Translations under genes and position numbers: made by a program
NCBI GenBank assembly: GCA_015847255.1
Contig: JADLZK010001932.1
Location: 1 to 64,000, forward strand
DNA: 64,000 nt
Origin: Hyparrhenia diplandra
Lineage: Eukaryota; Streptophyta; Magnoliopsida; Poales; Poaceae
Direction of reading: 5' to 3'
Shown here: positions 12,076-24,746 of the stretch, piece after piece
Layout of the letters: every line of letters starts with the position of its first letter
Position numbering within the stretch: position 1 is the stretch's first letter
The notes under the pieces: model-generated
What the model was told of the DNA's origin: nothing
Databases searched by the model: none
What the model saw: only the letters and a program-made list of their open reading frames with translations

Positions 12076-13245
12076 TTGCATTTGCGAGTACCGGGTCTTG
12101 GTGTCGGAAAGCACCTCACCGATGAAGTAAACAGGGCGTTGAACGGGGGAACGTGTGCCCTTCTTCCCGACGCTCCACTACGACCACTGCGCTGACTACC
12201 TGAGTAGTGGCTGTGACATAGAGGAGCAAAGTCTCTCCTGGGTTTGGCGGCACACGGGGGGGCGGACTAGTCAGGAGTTTCTTGAGGTTACTGAGGGCTT
12301 CCTCGGCCTCGAGGGTCCAGGCAAAGTGCTCGGACTTGCGAAGGAGCCGATAGAGGGGGAGGCCCCTTTCCCCGAGGCGGGAAATGAACCTCGCTTAGTG
12401 AAGCCAGGGCAGCCCATAACCTTCGAACTCCTTTGAGGTCTCGGATTGGCCCCATCTTCGTGATTGCGTCAATCTTGGTCGGGTTTGCTTCGATGCCTCG
12501 CGTTGCGAGACGATGAAACCCAGCAAAGCATCCCTCGGGGGACCCCAAACACGCATTTTCTGGGGGTTGAGCTTGACTCCCTTCTTGTTTAGACACTCGA
12601 AGGTTTCCCCGAGGTCTCCCACGAGGTCAGCAGTCTTCTTGGACTTGACCACTATGTCGTCGACATAGGCCTCCACGATCCTCCCGATGAGTTCTCCAAA
12701 GACGATTTGCATGCACCGCTGGTATGTTGCCCCAGCGTTCCTCAGCCCGAAGGGCATTGTGAGGTAGCAATATATCCCGAAGGGTGTTATGAAAGAAGTC
12801 GTGAGCTGGTCGGATTCTTTCATTTTGATCTGGTATGCTTAGGAATATGCGTCAAGGAAGGATAAAGTTTCGCGATCCCGCGGTGGAGTCGACAATTTGG
12901 TCGATTCGAGGCAAAGGAAAGGGAACTTTTGGACATGCTTTGTTGAGACTAGTGTAGTCCACACACATCCTCCATTTTCCATTCTTTTTTTCTCTACTAA
13001 TACAGATTAGCTAACCACTCTGGGTGGAATACTTCCTTTATGAATCCGGCCTCCTGTAGCTTGTGGATCTCCTCGCCGATGATCTTCCGCTTGGCGTCAT
13101 CGAAACGGCGCAAGCGCTGCATGACTGGTTTTGAGCCCGGCCGGATGTCTAGGGAGTGCTCGGCGACATCCCTCGGTATGCCTGGCATGTCCGAGGGTCC
13201 CCACGCAAATGTCTTGGCGTTCGCACGGAGGAAGTCGATGAGCAC
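12076..13245 (-). pseudogene. Reverse transcriptase and truncated RNase H of the first gypsy element
   Basis: Minus strand, in order. 13245-12997 is the pre-RT segment with a disrupted end. 12990-12823 has the decayed fingers with stops. 12823-12395 is the RT core, with MPFGLRNAGATYQR and the catalytic AYVDDIVVKSKK. After a frameshift, 12596-12288 gives the connection to RNase H (GIEANPTKIDAI). 12287-12076 continues to a segment ending near TRYSQMQK, where similarity stops. Integrase is absent. The YVDD motif is intact but the frame has several stops and shifts, so the enzyme cannot be made. It acted as the replication polymerase of the retroelement. Confidence 0.9.
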
Positions 13246-13455
13246 TGCTTCCTATTTCAGATCCAGCCCGAGCGATGGTCGCAGTTTCTCCTCCGGATGC
13301 TCGGGATCGGCGGGATCTTCTTGGTGCCCGAGGAGGGCTCAAAGCTCCGGCGCGGCGCTTGGCCTCGTGCTCGATCGTGATCTCGTCGAAGCTCTTCTTT
13401 GCGTTGGCAATGAGTGCCTCGACAATGGCGGCGCCTCGGCGTACTCCTCGCTCTC

Positions 13456-14526
13456 TTACGTCGCACTCGTATGCGTGATGGTGCGAGGGGCGATCGTGAT
13501 GACACCCTTCGGCCCCGGCATCTTGAGCTTGAGGTAGGTGTAGTTTGGGACGGCCATGAATTTGGCGTAACAAGGCCGCCCGAGGATTGTGTGGTATGTA
13601 CCCCGGACCCCGAGGATCTCAAAGGTGAGAGTCTCTCGCCTGAAGTTCGAGGGGTCCCCGAAACAGACCGGTAGGTCGATCTGCCCGAGGGGCTTCAGTT
13701 GCTTGCCGGGGACGACGCCATTGAACGCTGGCCCTCCCGGGCGGATCTTGGACTTGTCCACCCCGAGGAGGTCGAGTGTTTCCTCGTAGATGAGGTTGAG
13801 GTCGCTTCCTCTATCCATGAGGACCTTGGTGAGCCGGGTGTTGGCAATGATTGATCCACCACCGGTGGATAAGCCCCCGGGTTTGGGATGTGCCGAGGGT
13901 GATCCGACCGGGTCGAAGGTGATGGCCCGATCGACCACTTGCGCAGCCTTCGATCGCTGGCTCGGGCCGCATGCACCTCCCGCCGCTCCTTCTTGCGTTG
14001 CCGCACCGACATGTTGCCGGTGTTGCCGCCGAAGATCATGAAGCAATTGTTCACCTTCGAAACCCTTGTTCCCTAAGACGCCCTCGGGTGCCCCTTCCTC
14101 CTCTTCCTCGGGGAATGGCTCCGAGTTTGGCGGTATTTTGCGCACCGCTTTGCACTCCTCGAGGGTACGCTTGATCGGGAACCCGTGGTTCTGGCACGGC
14201 TTCTTGAGCATGTCGTCGAAGGTAGCCGGTGACGGGGTCGGATCCTTTGCGGTCGATCGCGGCCACCATATCTTCGTCATTTGCATCGATGTCTTGGCCC
14301 TTGCCTTTGCGGCTCTTATTCTTTTTCTTCTTCTTGCCCTCACGAGGCTGGGATCCCTCTGGCTCCTCTCTTCCTTGCGCTTCCTCGGCCCGAGCCCGAT
14401 TGAACGAGCCCCGACGGCCTCTTCTCCGCTAGCAAACTTGGTGGCGATGTCCATCAGCTCATTCGCCTCGGTTGGAGTCCGCGCCCCCGGCTTCTTCACG
14501 AGGTTACGGCAAGTGGTGCCGGCCAA
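13456..14526 (-). pseudogene. Gag C-terminus and aspartic protease of the first gypsy element
   Basis: An open 356-codon frame on the minus strand. The first part carries the end of gag, including AGTTCRNLVKKPGARTP and then CQNHGFPIKRTLEECK, a segment typical of RIRE2-like gag in place of a CCHC knuckle. The second part is a retroviral-type aspartic protease: LMDRGSDLNLIYEETL in place of the usual D-[ST]-G triad, then ILGRPCYAKFM. The active-site motif is altered (DRGS), suggesting loss of activity. Confidence 0.85.
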
Positions 14527-14556
14527 GAAGGCCCCTATGACGCCGAATCCGTCACG

Positions 14557-15458
14557 TTAGGGAGCTCGGTCCGTTGCTTGAGAAGCGCCGGATGTAGTCG
14601 CAAGGACTCGTCGATTTCCGCGGCAGTTTCGGAGGTCCCATGAGTTACCCGGGCGCAGGTACGTGCCCTGAAAGTTCCCTCGGAAGGTCCTTTCCAAGTC
14701 CGCCCAGTTTGATATGAGGTCCGGTGGAAGGTGTTCCAGCCAGGCCCTAGCCGAGTCGGAAAGGTACAAGGGCAAATTTCTGATTATTACCTTATCATCG
14801 TGTGCCCTCGTGAACCGGCATGCCGCCCGATAGTCGGCCGCCCATACCTCGAGATGAGTCTCTCCCAGTACTTTTCGATGTGGCCGGGAGGCCCTGGCGT
14901 GCGGGGGAGCGGTGCCCTCCCGATTTCCGTGTGAAAGCCTCGTGGCCGGGTGGATGGGGGGAGTACCTTGGTCATCCCGGCATGGCTTGCGCTGCCTCGC
15001 CCCGCCCGCCGTCCCCGAGGTGAGCCACCCCGTGGCGAGCCCGCCGCCGCGCTCGATTTCTTCCCGTGAGGTCGGGGCGCCTTGGTTACGATCTCGGGGA
15101 GGAGGTCTTCTATGCGCTCCCGTGACCGGGCGGTTGTTGCGGTTGTCGACCAGCGTTCCCGGACCGGCCTTGCCGAGGCTCGGCTGCGCGCCAGGTCGGG
15201 ACGAGCCCCCGCCACCTTCGCGGCCTCCTCCCGCCGCCGCGACGCCACGGCTCCGGTCCCGGGAAGCGGAGCTCTCCGCCGCTGCTCGGCCACCCCCGCC
15301 GAGGAGATGTCTAAGGCCTTCTCGAATGCGCCTTCCTCCGGTGGTGGGGTTTCGGGCATTTCGCGTACAAACATGGCGGCCGCCGCCATGTTGAGGCTGG
15401 CTCGTGGAACGGGGCCGCTACGTCGGGAAGTGGAAGTACCGCCGGGTCCGCCGCCCAC
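14557..15458 (-). pseudogene. Gag capsid remnant of the first gypsy element
   Basis: Two minus-strand frames: a GC-rich basic N-terminal part (15458-14787) and then the capsid core (14775-14557) with LYLSDSARAWLEHLPPD and LERTFRGNFQGTY, characteristic of Retrotrans_gag (PF03732). A frameshift separates them, and another at about 14560 separates the core from the gag-protease frame. Sequence between 15460 and 16460 should be the gag leader and untranslated region; its frames are short and unrecognised. Confidence 0.8.
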
Positions 15459-16460
15459 CGCTGTCGCGGAGCATGGGGCGCCGGGCCGCCCACGCCGAGC
15501 TTGCTCCCCGTTGGATGTTCGCCGCTCGGCCGCCGGTCGCGGCGGACTCTACGCTGATTCTCGCTTGTAGATCCCGCAGCTGCGCTGTTTCGGCCGGCAG
15601 CGCCTGGCGACCGCCTGAGGCCGAACGGGGCGGAGCCGTGCAGCGCGGCCGCGGCCGTCGTGTGACGCCCACCTCATCCTCGTCGGAGTCGTTGGTGAGG
15701 TGGCCATCTTCTTCGCTGGATCTCTATGTTGAAGCATTCCCGCATAGGGTCATAATAGTCGCCCTCGTCGCCGGTTCCGGAGCGAACGCGGCGGAGGAAT
15801 TTCCGTTCTCGGGCGGTAGAGCGATTCCGCCGGATCTCGACCTGGCCCCAATCGTGTGCGGGACGAGGAGGCGGGGAGGGTCTTGCGGCATCCTTTGGCA
15901 GATGCGTTCTTCTTCCGCGTGATCGTGCGTGGGATAGCCGCCCCCGTAGGGACGACGGGGGGGTCTGGCCCGCGCTCTCCTTGCGGCTTCGATCAAGTCT
16001 CGCCGGGCGGGATTTCTCGGGATTCCTTCCCGTCTTTGCCGCCATGGATGTGTTCTCCCGACGATTAGGGTTTCGGGCATCCCGCCACGGGGACCGCCGG
16101 GGAAGGATCTTCCCGGTGCCTAGGGTTTCGGGGACCCTCTCCGTGAGTCGGCAGGGGTGCGCCGTCGGATTCGAGTCCGCCGCGTGAATGCGCCCGCGCG
16201 CCGGTGGAGGTCCGCCTTTGCCCGCCTTGCACGGCGGCCGTGATGGCGGCACGCCGCATCGTTGACGCCGCCCTCCTTTCCACCGTCATGACGGGCGGGG
16301 AGGATCATCTCATAGTTGCGGACCGAAGCCGCCACGAACTCCGGTGTCCCTTAAGAACGGTGTTCCACGCTGGAGCTCGTGCTCGGCGAAAGGTGGTGGA
16401 AATGAAGGTGGGAATGCCATGAGGGCTGATGGAGATGTGGATTGCACACAGCGCGCGTCC
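15459..16460 (-). other. Leader region and decayed gag start of the first gypsy element
   Basis: GC-rich sequence between the primer binding site and the recognisable gag. Several overlapping frames on both strands are open because of the high GC content. No domain could be assigned. Confidence 0.4.
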
Positions 16461-16478
16461 CCTACCTGGCGCGCCAAC
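16461..16478 (-). other. Primer binding site of the first gypsy element
   Basis: The minus strand reads TGGCGCGCCAGGTAGG two bases after the CA end of the right LTR. The TGGCGC start and position fit a tRNA-primed minus-strand start. The exact tRNA was not determined. Confidence 0.8.
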
Positions 16479-17941
16479 TGGCGGGCGTTCCGAGAGCCGG
16501 GGTGCCTCGGTGCCGGCAATAAAGAATTTCTAGGCCGTGTGCCTCCTCTCCCCCAATGGCGTGGCGCAAGATGGACACGAACACGGTGGGTTTATCCTGG
16601 GTCAGGCCAACGGGGCCCTACGCCCAGCGGGTGGTGTCCTCGCTCGTGTTACCTCGCTCAAAGGAGAGCTTGTAGTAGGGTTACAAGCGGCGTGAGGGAG
16701 AGAAGCTGGTCTCAAGCCCCACGATCGTGGTAGTGGTGGTGGTGGTGGTTGATTGGCTGAATTTGCGATCGGTCGATGGGTCCATCGGTCGATCCCCGCT
16801 AATGGGGCATTACTCCCCCTTTTATAGTAGGAAGAGGGAAATAACGTTTACATATGTAGGTGCCTAGGTGGCTAATTCCGAGGCTACACTTGTTGCATGT
16901 GCGCAGCCGAGGGTCGGTTGGCTTGGACGTCGCTTTGATGAAGACACGCGCGTCCCCGATCCGGTGGCGGACGTGCCATTTGTGTGCGGCCCCGTGGGTC
17001 CGTGAGGCGTCCCTCACAGTCCGGCATGGCGAGGGGCGGTCAAGGAGCGCCGGCGTGGCGTGTCATGCGCCCGAGGGTCCGCCCAACGTGGCGTCTTGGC
17101 GGTGTTTCGGGAATGAACAAAGTGTTGTCCTGGTTTCCGGCCGGGCAGCGTAATACGCCACGCCCAGACTTTGTGTCCCATCGGTCGGATTGGGGAGCGA
17201 TTTGGCAGCCGATTTGATGGCGTGTAATCGATGGCTCCGCGGCGCCTCGTCTGGCAAGAACCGCATTAAATGCTGTTGTTCCCTTCTTCCGCACGGAACC
17301 TCCCATGCCCGAGGGTCGGCGTCCCCGGGTGAGAGCGGTTGGGCTACCTCGCCCGAGGATGGAGAGCTAGGTCTCCCGGGGCGAGGCGGAGATTTTGCAC
17401 CCGAGGTTGGTGAGCTAGGCCATCCTCGGGCAAGGCGGAGTCCATGTGCCCGAGGATGGAGAGCTGTGTCCCCCTCGGGCGAGGCAGGGTCTAAGCACCC
17501 GAGGATGGAGAGCTAGGTCTCCCCGGGGCGAGACAGATTGGGATTGAGTCCGAGCCCCTGGGGTCGGTTGGTGATGATGTGGAGCGTTCGGTTCTCCGTC
17601 TTGTAAGGGTTCTTGACCTTGTCATTCTTGAGCGTAGCGAGCTCCTTTGCCGACAGTTCGGTCGTGGAGATTCGTGGATGAAGACAAGCTGGTCAAAGAC
17701 CTGGCTTGGAAATTAAGCTGAGTAACTACTCAGTGTCCTTCGTCGTGGTGACTCTTGTGGGCCGCTTGTGGGCCGACTCCAACTTCATGTATGCGCCGTG
17801 GCTCTTTGGCCTGGTCCGTCGCCCGTTGGGCCGTCTTTTGGAGTGGGATGGTGGCAGGCTGGGTTTTACCGGGCCCTAATGGGCCGGCGGATTCTCATTG
17901 TTTGGAGAATGTCTCGGGGCCCAATATTTAGGTCCCCGACA
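16479..17941 (-). repeat. 5' LTR of the first gypsy element
   Basis: About 1.46 kb, paired with 4045-5500. The inner end is a degenerate TGGCGG instead of TGTCGG, and many one- to few-base indels separate the two copies. Confidence 0.95.
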
Positions 17942-17946
17942 CTTGT

Positions 17947-18009
17947 CAACTTTTATAGTAGAATTGGCATATGGGTCGTATTTATCCTGGAATGGTTTTT
18001 GCATGATGT
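17947..18009. other. Host spacer between two retrotransposons
   Basis: 63 bases of unique AT-rich sequence between the target duplications of the two large elements. With 3441-4044 and 31130-31322 it formed continuous spacer before the insertions. Confidence 0.8.
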
Positions 18010-18014
18010 ATATG

Positions 18015-21000
18015 TGTAACAGAAAATTCCAAATTACAGGGCCCACATGTACTAATTATCGGTTCAACAACCTTTAATAGTCACATGTGTGCACCCGTAA
18101 CCCGAAAAGTACTATTAACTATTCCAACCAGTATCCGTTACGAGGTCATTGCAGTATTACAACAGTTTTCATACATAATCGAGTAAAACAAGCGGAAGAC
18201 TTATATTACAATAATTCTACAACCATTTGTTTAAAACATGTTTTACAACATATAGGTGTGAGTAGTTGAAAGCTTATTACAAATATTACACTCACGGACC
18301 ACGCCCACGGGTCTCACTTCTTACTCATCGTCACTTTCTTCTTGATGGATTGACATACAACAAGGTCCAGTGCAGACATGACTGCCCGGTCCTGCAACAT
18401 GGGTTAACAAACCCTGAGTACAGGAGTACTCAACAAGACTTACCCGACTAAAGAAAATAGGAGAAGACTCAGGAATGCTGGTCTAATAGGATTCAAGGTA
18501 AGGCTTTTAGCAAGAATCAAGGACTCTTTTGCAGAAAAGCTTACTAGTAGTGAATCCTTACTTTCAATATTTTAATCTCAATTTAATTCCTCACCTACTC
18601 TAGGTGATCTTACACTATAGCATACACTTGTAGAAGTTCCATCACTTATTCCACCTCTTCACTGTTCCATAAATTAAACTACGATGTAAGTGGGAAACCA
18701 AGTCTTCATATCCGAGAAGCACGGCGATTTCGAAATCGATTAACCCAGCTGGGAAGTTCTTTCCACATGACATATGTAGCACTTAAGCTTGCATATATCA
18801 ACCCTTTCTTGGATACTCAAAACGGAACCGCATCCTACGCCACCCGAGAGTACCGTACGCCTCCAATCCGGGACTTTAACCCACGAGGGTAACACGTACT
18901 CCCGCCATCTCTCTACCCTGGCGGTTTATCGCGTTCCGATTTGACACCCCCAAGATCAGGCTTATCGGAGTATGTGTCCGGAACTAGGGTCGACTGTCCT
19001 GGGGTGACGCCCAGACAGATGTGCGATTGGTCCAACGACCTCAGGCGCAGATTGCGTTCCATAGTCTCGGTCCACATTGCTTACAACGCACGGTCCTTAA
19101 TCGACAAGCCGGAAATACTACACTGAGACTCCATTCTCAGTGCAAATTACCCGACCGGTCTCATCTTCAACACCATATCCCAGTATGGTTTCATCATATA
19201 GCATCCTTTCTCATCAAATGTCCCTTCGAGCTATCATAAGGGACTTATCATATTTTGACTCAAAAATCTAACTAATATAGCAAGGCTAAGCGTTCTAGCA
19301 TTTTACCAAAACGGCTATCAAGGTAGATATCGAAATAATCAAGGATGGATAATGCATCAATTAGGTTGTCACTCAACTCCTATCACCTAATGCAAAGCAT
19401 AAAGCAAAGGTGATATAATGCTTTGTAAAAACACAAGGAAGGTTTAAATGAACCGGGGCTTGCCTTGATCAAAGAAGTAACTTTGACTCGGACGACGGAT
19501 CACGATATTCGAACTCGGTCAACAAGATAGCCTTCTTCTGGGAGGCCCGATCAACAACTTCACGATCTCCTTCGTTCACTATACGAAAGAATAATATATG
19601 CTTAACATGATGCCATGCATATAAACATAAGGTGCGAGAGTGCATGAAATGATAAACAACTTGAGTACAACTTTCCTTCACGATAAAGTTGCAACCTAAC
19701 CAAAACCAACTTGTTGAACTACTCTACGAGATATCATCACCATTGCCTAAGGAGTTCTCAAGGACCATCTAACAGATCGTGTGGTTTAGGGTTCACAAAA
19801 CAACCCAAAATCTACCCAAAACCCTAAATTAGGAAACATTAAACCATTTGTTTTACACATAAAATAATAGGGCATGAAATAATAAAAATTTTAACTTTCT
19901 CAAAACAAGCTCAAAATTTTTGTACAAGTAGATCATGTCATAAAACAGTACCAAAATAATTTTCATGATTTTTGGATAAATAAAATAATTATTAAAAATC
20001 AACGAAGATGTATTTTTCAATTAAATTTTGTATTTTTAAATCATGTCAAAAGTATTCAAAATTCAAGTTTCATATTTTTCATAGATAGACATACCCATGG
20101 GAAGGCTACACAAAAATTTTCAGAATTTTTGAGCTAGTATTTGAATTTATACAAAATTTGGAAAATCGACACTATTCAAATAAAAGAAATTGAATAAAAC
20201 ATTTTATAAATGGAAAAAAGGTTTTAGGTTGAATTTGGCCCGTTACTGTGTACGGCCTGCTACTGTTCATGGCCCAGAACTGTTCATGGTGGGCTGGTGC
20301 GGTGAACAGCGAGCGAGCCGGCCCGATGATGAACGTTGTTGGCGGCGGTTGCTTTGCTGTTACGGCACCGGCTTGGTTCGCTCATGTGCCAGCGTGGCGT
20401 GTGTGCTCACCCGGCGACGCGACGCCGCCGCCCGCGGCGCCGCGGCCGCGTTCCGCGCGCCGGTGAGGGGCTAAAAGAAAACCAAAGGCGGGGAGGACGG
20501 CCAGGGGCTCACCGGGAACCCGGGACACGACTTGGTTTGACGGAGATGCGGGCGAGCTAGATCGTCGACGACGACGGCGACGGGCGGCGCTCGGGCTGGC
20601 GTTCCGGCGTCTTGGGGGGCACGGCCGGGAGGAGAAGCTTAGTCGTTCTGAGTACATCTTCGAGAGGAAGGGAAAACACAAAGAAAAGTGAGCAAAGCTC
20701 ACCGGAGCTAGGATGACGACGACGGCGGCTCACGGCGGTGCTTCGCGGCTGCGGAGGAAGAAAGGGTCGCGCGCGATTCCGGGCGAGGCGGGTGGCGGCC
20801 GGGCTCCGGAGGAAGAGAAAGAAGTTGTGGAGCCTCTTGAGGGGCTTGGTTTGGCAAAAGGTGCGACGACGGTGACGTGCGACGGCGGCGGAGGGAGGGC
20901 GGTTCCGGCGGCGGCGAAAAGAGAAAACGGCGACGACGCCGCCTATTTATAGGCAAAGGGGAACGGGAGGTAGCCGGAGAGGTCGCGAACACCTCCAGGT

Positions 21001-21766
21001 GGCCGGATTCGAGAGGAAACGACGGTGGACGGCGGCGCGAACGTTGGCGCCGGCGGTGGCAAATGGTGAGGGGTCGGTTATCTTGAGCGAGTAACCCTAA
21101 CTTCAAATTTTCCAAATTACTCTCAAATTTTGAACTAAACTCAAAAATTTCCAAAAAGCAACTTGCCTTAATTTTTCAAGATCTACAATTTTCACAATTG
21201 GAAGATTTTCAAATTATGCTTCTAAATATGACTTTTTGAAATGCAGTTCAAAATTTTGAAATTTGAATTAAAATTACTTTTAAAATCATGTAACAACTTG
21301 AAAGACTTTGTACATGACTTTTGTTCCTCTCAACAAGATCTACAAACTAGCTTTTGGAAATTTTCTCAAATTATGCTTAGATTTTGAAATATTGAAAAGG
21401 GGGCAATTAGGGTTTTGATGAAATTCAAAATTACTTCAAAATTTTGAACTAAACTTTGAAAACTCAAAATACCAACTTTGTATAACTTTGAAAAATCTAC
21501 CTTTTTGATTTAATAACCATACCCAAATTCTTGATGGATTTTGAATAAAAGAAAAGGGGACAAAACAAGGTTTCAAAATTAGGGTTTTCGACAAAAGGGG
21601 GGCAAGTTAAAATCTGATTCCCCTCGCGTCTTTTGTCCGACAAGGTACTCAATCATAAAATAAACTCATTTTAGTTCAATGCAACACATGGTGGGCTAAA
21701 ATGCATGCTTTGCAAAGATCATGATGACATGTCGGGTTTTAGTGAAGGTAACACGGGTGTGTTACT
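18015..21766 (-). repeat. 3' LTR of the chromovirus
   Basis: About 3.75 kb. It aligns by eye with 27519-31124 nearly throughout, apart from small indels and an extra GC-rich stretch near 20330-20530 that the other LTR lacks. The outer end begins TGTAAC; the inner end has changed to AGTAACA on the minus strand. A GC-rich first-exon-like stretch (20240-21080) sits among very AT-rich DNA. Confidence 0.95.
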
Positions 21767-21782
21767 GACCCTTCCCCCTTAA
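21767..21782 (-). other. Polypurine tract of the chromovirus
   Basis: The minus strand reads AAGGGGGAAGGGTC immediately before the left LTR, as expected for the plus-strand primer. Confidence 0.85.
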
Positions 21783-21930
21783 AGAAATCTCGTCCCGAGA
21801 TTTAAAGCCTAGGGTTTAGTAATGGCAAAGGAAATGTGTCAAGCAACACATCTCAAAACTATTTCATAAAACCAAAAGATCTCTTACATTTACAAGGATT
21901 AAGAAAGTGGAAATTTAGGAAAATTTTTCG

Positions 21931-22134
21931 TTAAGAAATCTTCCGATTCCCAAGTAGCTTCTTCTTCCGAGTGCTGATTCCATTGGATCTTGTACCATTT
22001 GATAGTTCTCGTCGAGTGACTCGAGGCTTTCGGTCTAAGATCCGAATAGGATATTCCGAGTAGGTCGGATGTGATTCTAAGTTAATGTTTTCGAAATCAA
22101 CCACACGATCCGGTACTCGTAGGCATTTCTTCAA
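21931..22134 (-). pseudogene. Integrase chromodomain remnant of the chromovirus
   Basis: The minus-strand frame has YPIRILDRKPRVTRR, then with a shift NGISTRKKK; the neighbouring frame restores WNQHSEEEATWE. The pattern of an aromatic, basic strand followed by W-x-x-H-x-EEATWE is that of a retrotransposon chromodomain. A one-base shift breaks it. It is at the C-terminus of integrase, near the polypurine tract, as in other chromoviruses. Confidence 0.75.
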
Positions 22135-22439
22135 CGAGATACATGGAAGACATCATGCACCGCCGATAATCTTTCCGGCAATCTGAGTCGATGGGCAAGC
22201 GGTCCCTGTTTTTCCAAAATTTGGAATGGGCCAATGTATCGGGGTGCCGGTTTACCTTTAATCCCAAAACGATTTACCCCTTTCATGGGCTTACACTTTC
22301 AAGTACACATAATCTCCTATTTCAAATTCCAAAAACCTACGCCTTTTTATCCAAGATAACTCTTTTGTCGAGATTGTGCCTCTTTTAATTTATCTTGCAC
22401 AAATCTCACTTTTTCTTCGGCTTCATTTACCAGGTCTAC

Positions 22440-23308
22440 TCAGAGAACCATCTTTCTCCGTGTTCGACCAATGCAATGGGGTTCTACATCTGCGACCATA
22501 CGAGCTTCAAACGGTGCCATTTGAATACTTTCGATAATAAAGTATTGTAGGCAAAAACTCGCTAATGGTAAACGGTCAGCCCACTTTTCTGAGTAATTAA
22601 GAATATATGCTCTCAACATGTCCTCTAGAATCGATTGACTCTTTCCGTTTGTCCTCCGTCTGGGGATGATAACCTGAACTATGATGTAGTTTGGTACCAA
22701 GGGACTTTTGCATCCGTTTCCAAAACTTGGACATAAACAAAGAACCTCTATCTGTTACAATGTGCCTTGGTGCCCCATGTAAACTGAAAATTCGATGGAC
22801 ATATAGCTTGGCGTAATCTATTGCTTTATATTGATCATTTACTGGTAGAAAATGGGCTATCTTGGTAAGTCAATCAACTATAACCCAGATAGAATTGAAC
22901 CCTTTCGATGTTCGGGGTAATCCAACAATAAAATCCATACGATTTCTTCCCATTTCCAAGAGGGAACAGGCAAAGGATGCAATTGCCCTCGCAGCTTTCA
23001 TGTGCACAAACTTTTACTCGCCGACAAGTGTCACACTTAGCTACATACGGGCAATTTCAATCTTCATTTTTGTCCACCGTAATCTTTATGTCAAATCCTC
23101 GATACATTTTAGTACTTTAGGGATGAATAGAATATCTAGTTAAATGAGCCTCATCCAGGATTTGTTGACGTAACTCAGGATTCTTGGGTACCACCAAACG
23201 ATCCTTAAACCATAGCACATCTGCCTCATCAATTCTGAAACAGGTGGGTTTTCCACTTCTAACTTTTTCTTTGATATGTGCTATGCCTTTACTTATCCTC
23301 TCGAGCAT
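22440..23308 (-). pseudogene. Integrase of the chromovirus, broken
   Basis: 23308-23117 is the N-terminal zinc-binding part (LRQQILDEAHLTRYSIHP, a degraded HHCC module). 23110-22700 holds the core in short pieces with stops. 22700-22440 is the C-terminal part of the core, with YSEKWADRLPLA and MAPFEA. In the family this enzyme joins the cDNA to host DNA. Frameshifts between all three parts make it inactive. Confidence 0.85.
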
Positions 23309-23826
23309 TAATAATCTGATATTTGATGGTTGATTCTATAGTAGCATTAGTTACCATACCATGTGCAACAATTCCAATATTCAGTCTCTCCAGTTCTTGA
23401 CATAGAGTTTTATCCCTTATGTTGGCCATAAGACAATTACACCGAGGATTTCGACTGAGTGCATCGGCAACAACATTTGCCTTTCCAGGATGGTAATGCA
23501 CTTCTATGTCGTAGTCCTTAATTAACTCTAACCATCTTCTCTGACGCATATTCAAATCTGATTGGGTAAAGATATATTTCAGACTTTTATGGTCTCAGAT
23601 ATACATGACAAGTATTACCCAACGGATAATGACGCCAGATTTTTAGAGCATGAACCACTGCGGCTAGCTCTAGATCATGGGTTGGATAATGCTCTTCATG
23701 GCGTTTTAGTTGGCGTGATGCATAGGCAATGACTTTGCCTTCTTGCATTAACACACAACCAATACCAATACCGGATGCGTCACAAAAGACGTCAAATGGC
23801 TTTTCAATGTCCGGTTGGGCTATCAT
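23289..23826 (-). pseudogene. RNase H of the chromovirus
   Basis: Two frames: 23826-23587 with VFCDASGIGIGCVLMQ, the first catalytic Asp, and HDLELAAVVHALKIWRHY, with the catalytic Glu; and 23555-23289 with HYHPGKANVVADALSR, the last catalytic Asp region. One shift near 23580 separates them. The domain removes the RNA strand during reverse transcription. Confidence 0.9.
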
Positions 23827-24035
23827 CGGGCAAAGTGGTTAGTGCTTTCTTCAATAATTCGAAAAGCCCGCTCACACTCCGTGACCATACAAACTTGGTC
23901 CGATTCTTTAACAATTCCGTGATAGGCTTTGCTACTCGGAAAAATCAGGAATGAATCGACGGTAATATCCCGCCATTCCAAGGAAACTATGAACCTCATG
24001 AACAATCGTTGGTGGTTTCCAGTTGAGGATATCTT

Positions 24036-24746
24036 TCACTTTACTGGGTCAACGGCAACTCCTTCGGATGATAGCACATGACCTTTAAATTGTACTTCTT
24101 TCAACCGTAAAGCACACTTGCTAAATTTAGCATAGAGTTGATGGTCCTCAATCGTTTTAAAACTATTCCGAGATGCTCGCATGCTCTTCTTCATTCTTGG
24201 AATGAACAAGAATATCATCAATAAACACTACCACGAACTTATCCAGTTCGACATAAACACCGTGTTCATCAAGTACATGAAATGAGCCAGGGGCATTGGT
24301 TAAAAACCAAAGGACATAACCAAATATTCATAAAGACCGTATCTGGTGGTAAATGCAGTCTTTGGAATATCTTCGGGTTTAATCCTAATTTGATGATACC
24401 CCGATCTCAGATCAATTTTGGAAAAGACTTTGGCTCCGGCTAACTGATCAAAAAGTAAATCAATCCGGGGCAGAGGGTACTTGTTTTTGATCGTCACTTC
24501 ATTAAGTGGACGATAATCTATACACATCCTCAAAGTCTGATCCTTCTTTTTCACAAAAATAGCTGGACATCCCCAAGGTGAAGAACTTGGTCTGATAAAC
24601 CCTTTTTCTATTAACTCTTGTAATTGAGTTTTCATTTCGGCTAATTCCTTGGGTGCCATTCTGTAAGCTCTTCGAGAGATGGGAGCAGTTCCCGGTTTCA
24701 ATTCTATACTGAATTGAACATCTCTCTCCGGTGGTAGTCCAGGCAA
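24036..24746 (-). pseudogene. Reverse transcriptase of the chromovirus
   Basis: The 24746-24300 frame shows the start of RT: KGFIRPSSSPWGCPAIFVKK, RMCIDYRPLNEVTIKNKYPLP, FSKIDLRSGYHQIR. The catalytic FIDDILVHSKNEEEH lies in a different frame at about 24180-24242, so a shift near 24300 has broken the gene. 24221-24036 continues with LYAKFSKCALRLKEVQFKGH, the thumb. It is next to protease, in a single gag-pol order. Confidence 0.95.

Larger units (their letters stand above)
4045..17941 (-). mobile_element. Ty3/gypsy LTR retrotransposon, deleted in pol, with a nested LTR element
   Basis: Two LTRs (4045-5500 and 16479-17941) both begin TG and end CA. They are flanked by a perfect 5-base target duplication, CTTGT, at 4040-4044 and 17942-17946. 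Gag, protease and reverse transcriptase remnants read on the minus strand, so the right LTR is the 5' LTR. The primer binding site adjoins the right LTR and the polypurine tract adjoins the left one. Between the polypurine tract and pol, on the opposite strand, lies a Transposase_28-like gene remnant, a layout known from RIRE2/Grande-like grass elements. RNase H is cut off at about 12076 and no integrase is visible; a truncated foreign element fills 8936-12075. The LTRs differ by many small indels, so this is not a recent insertion. Confidence 0.95.

Noticed and set aside
19571..19590. A loxP-like palindrome TTCGTTCACTATACGAA in the chromovirus LTR, repeated near 29082
   Set aside because: Arms are only five bases, both copies are explained by the LTR pair, and no recombinase is present.
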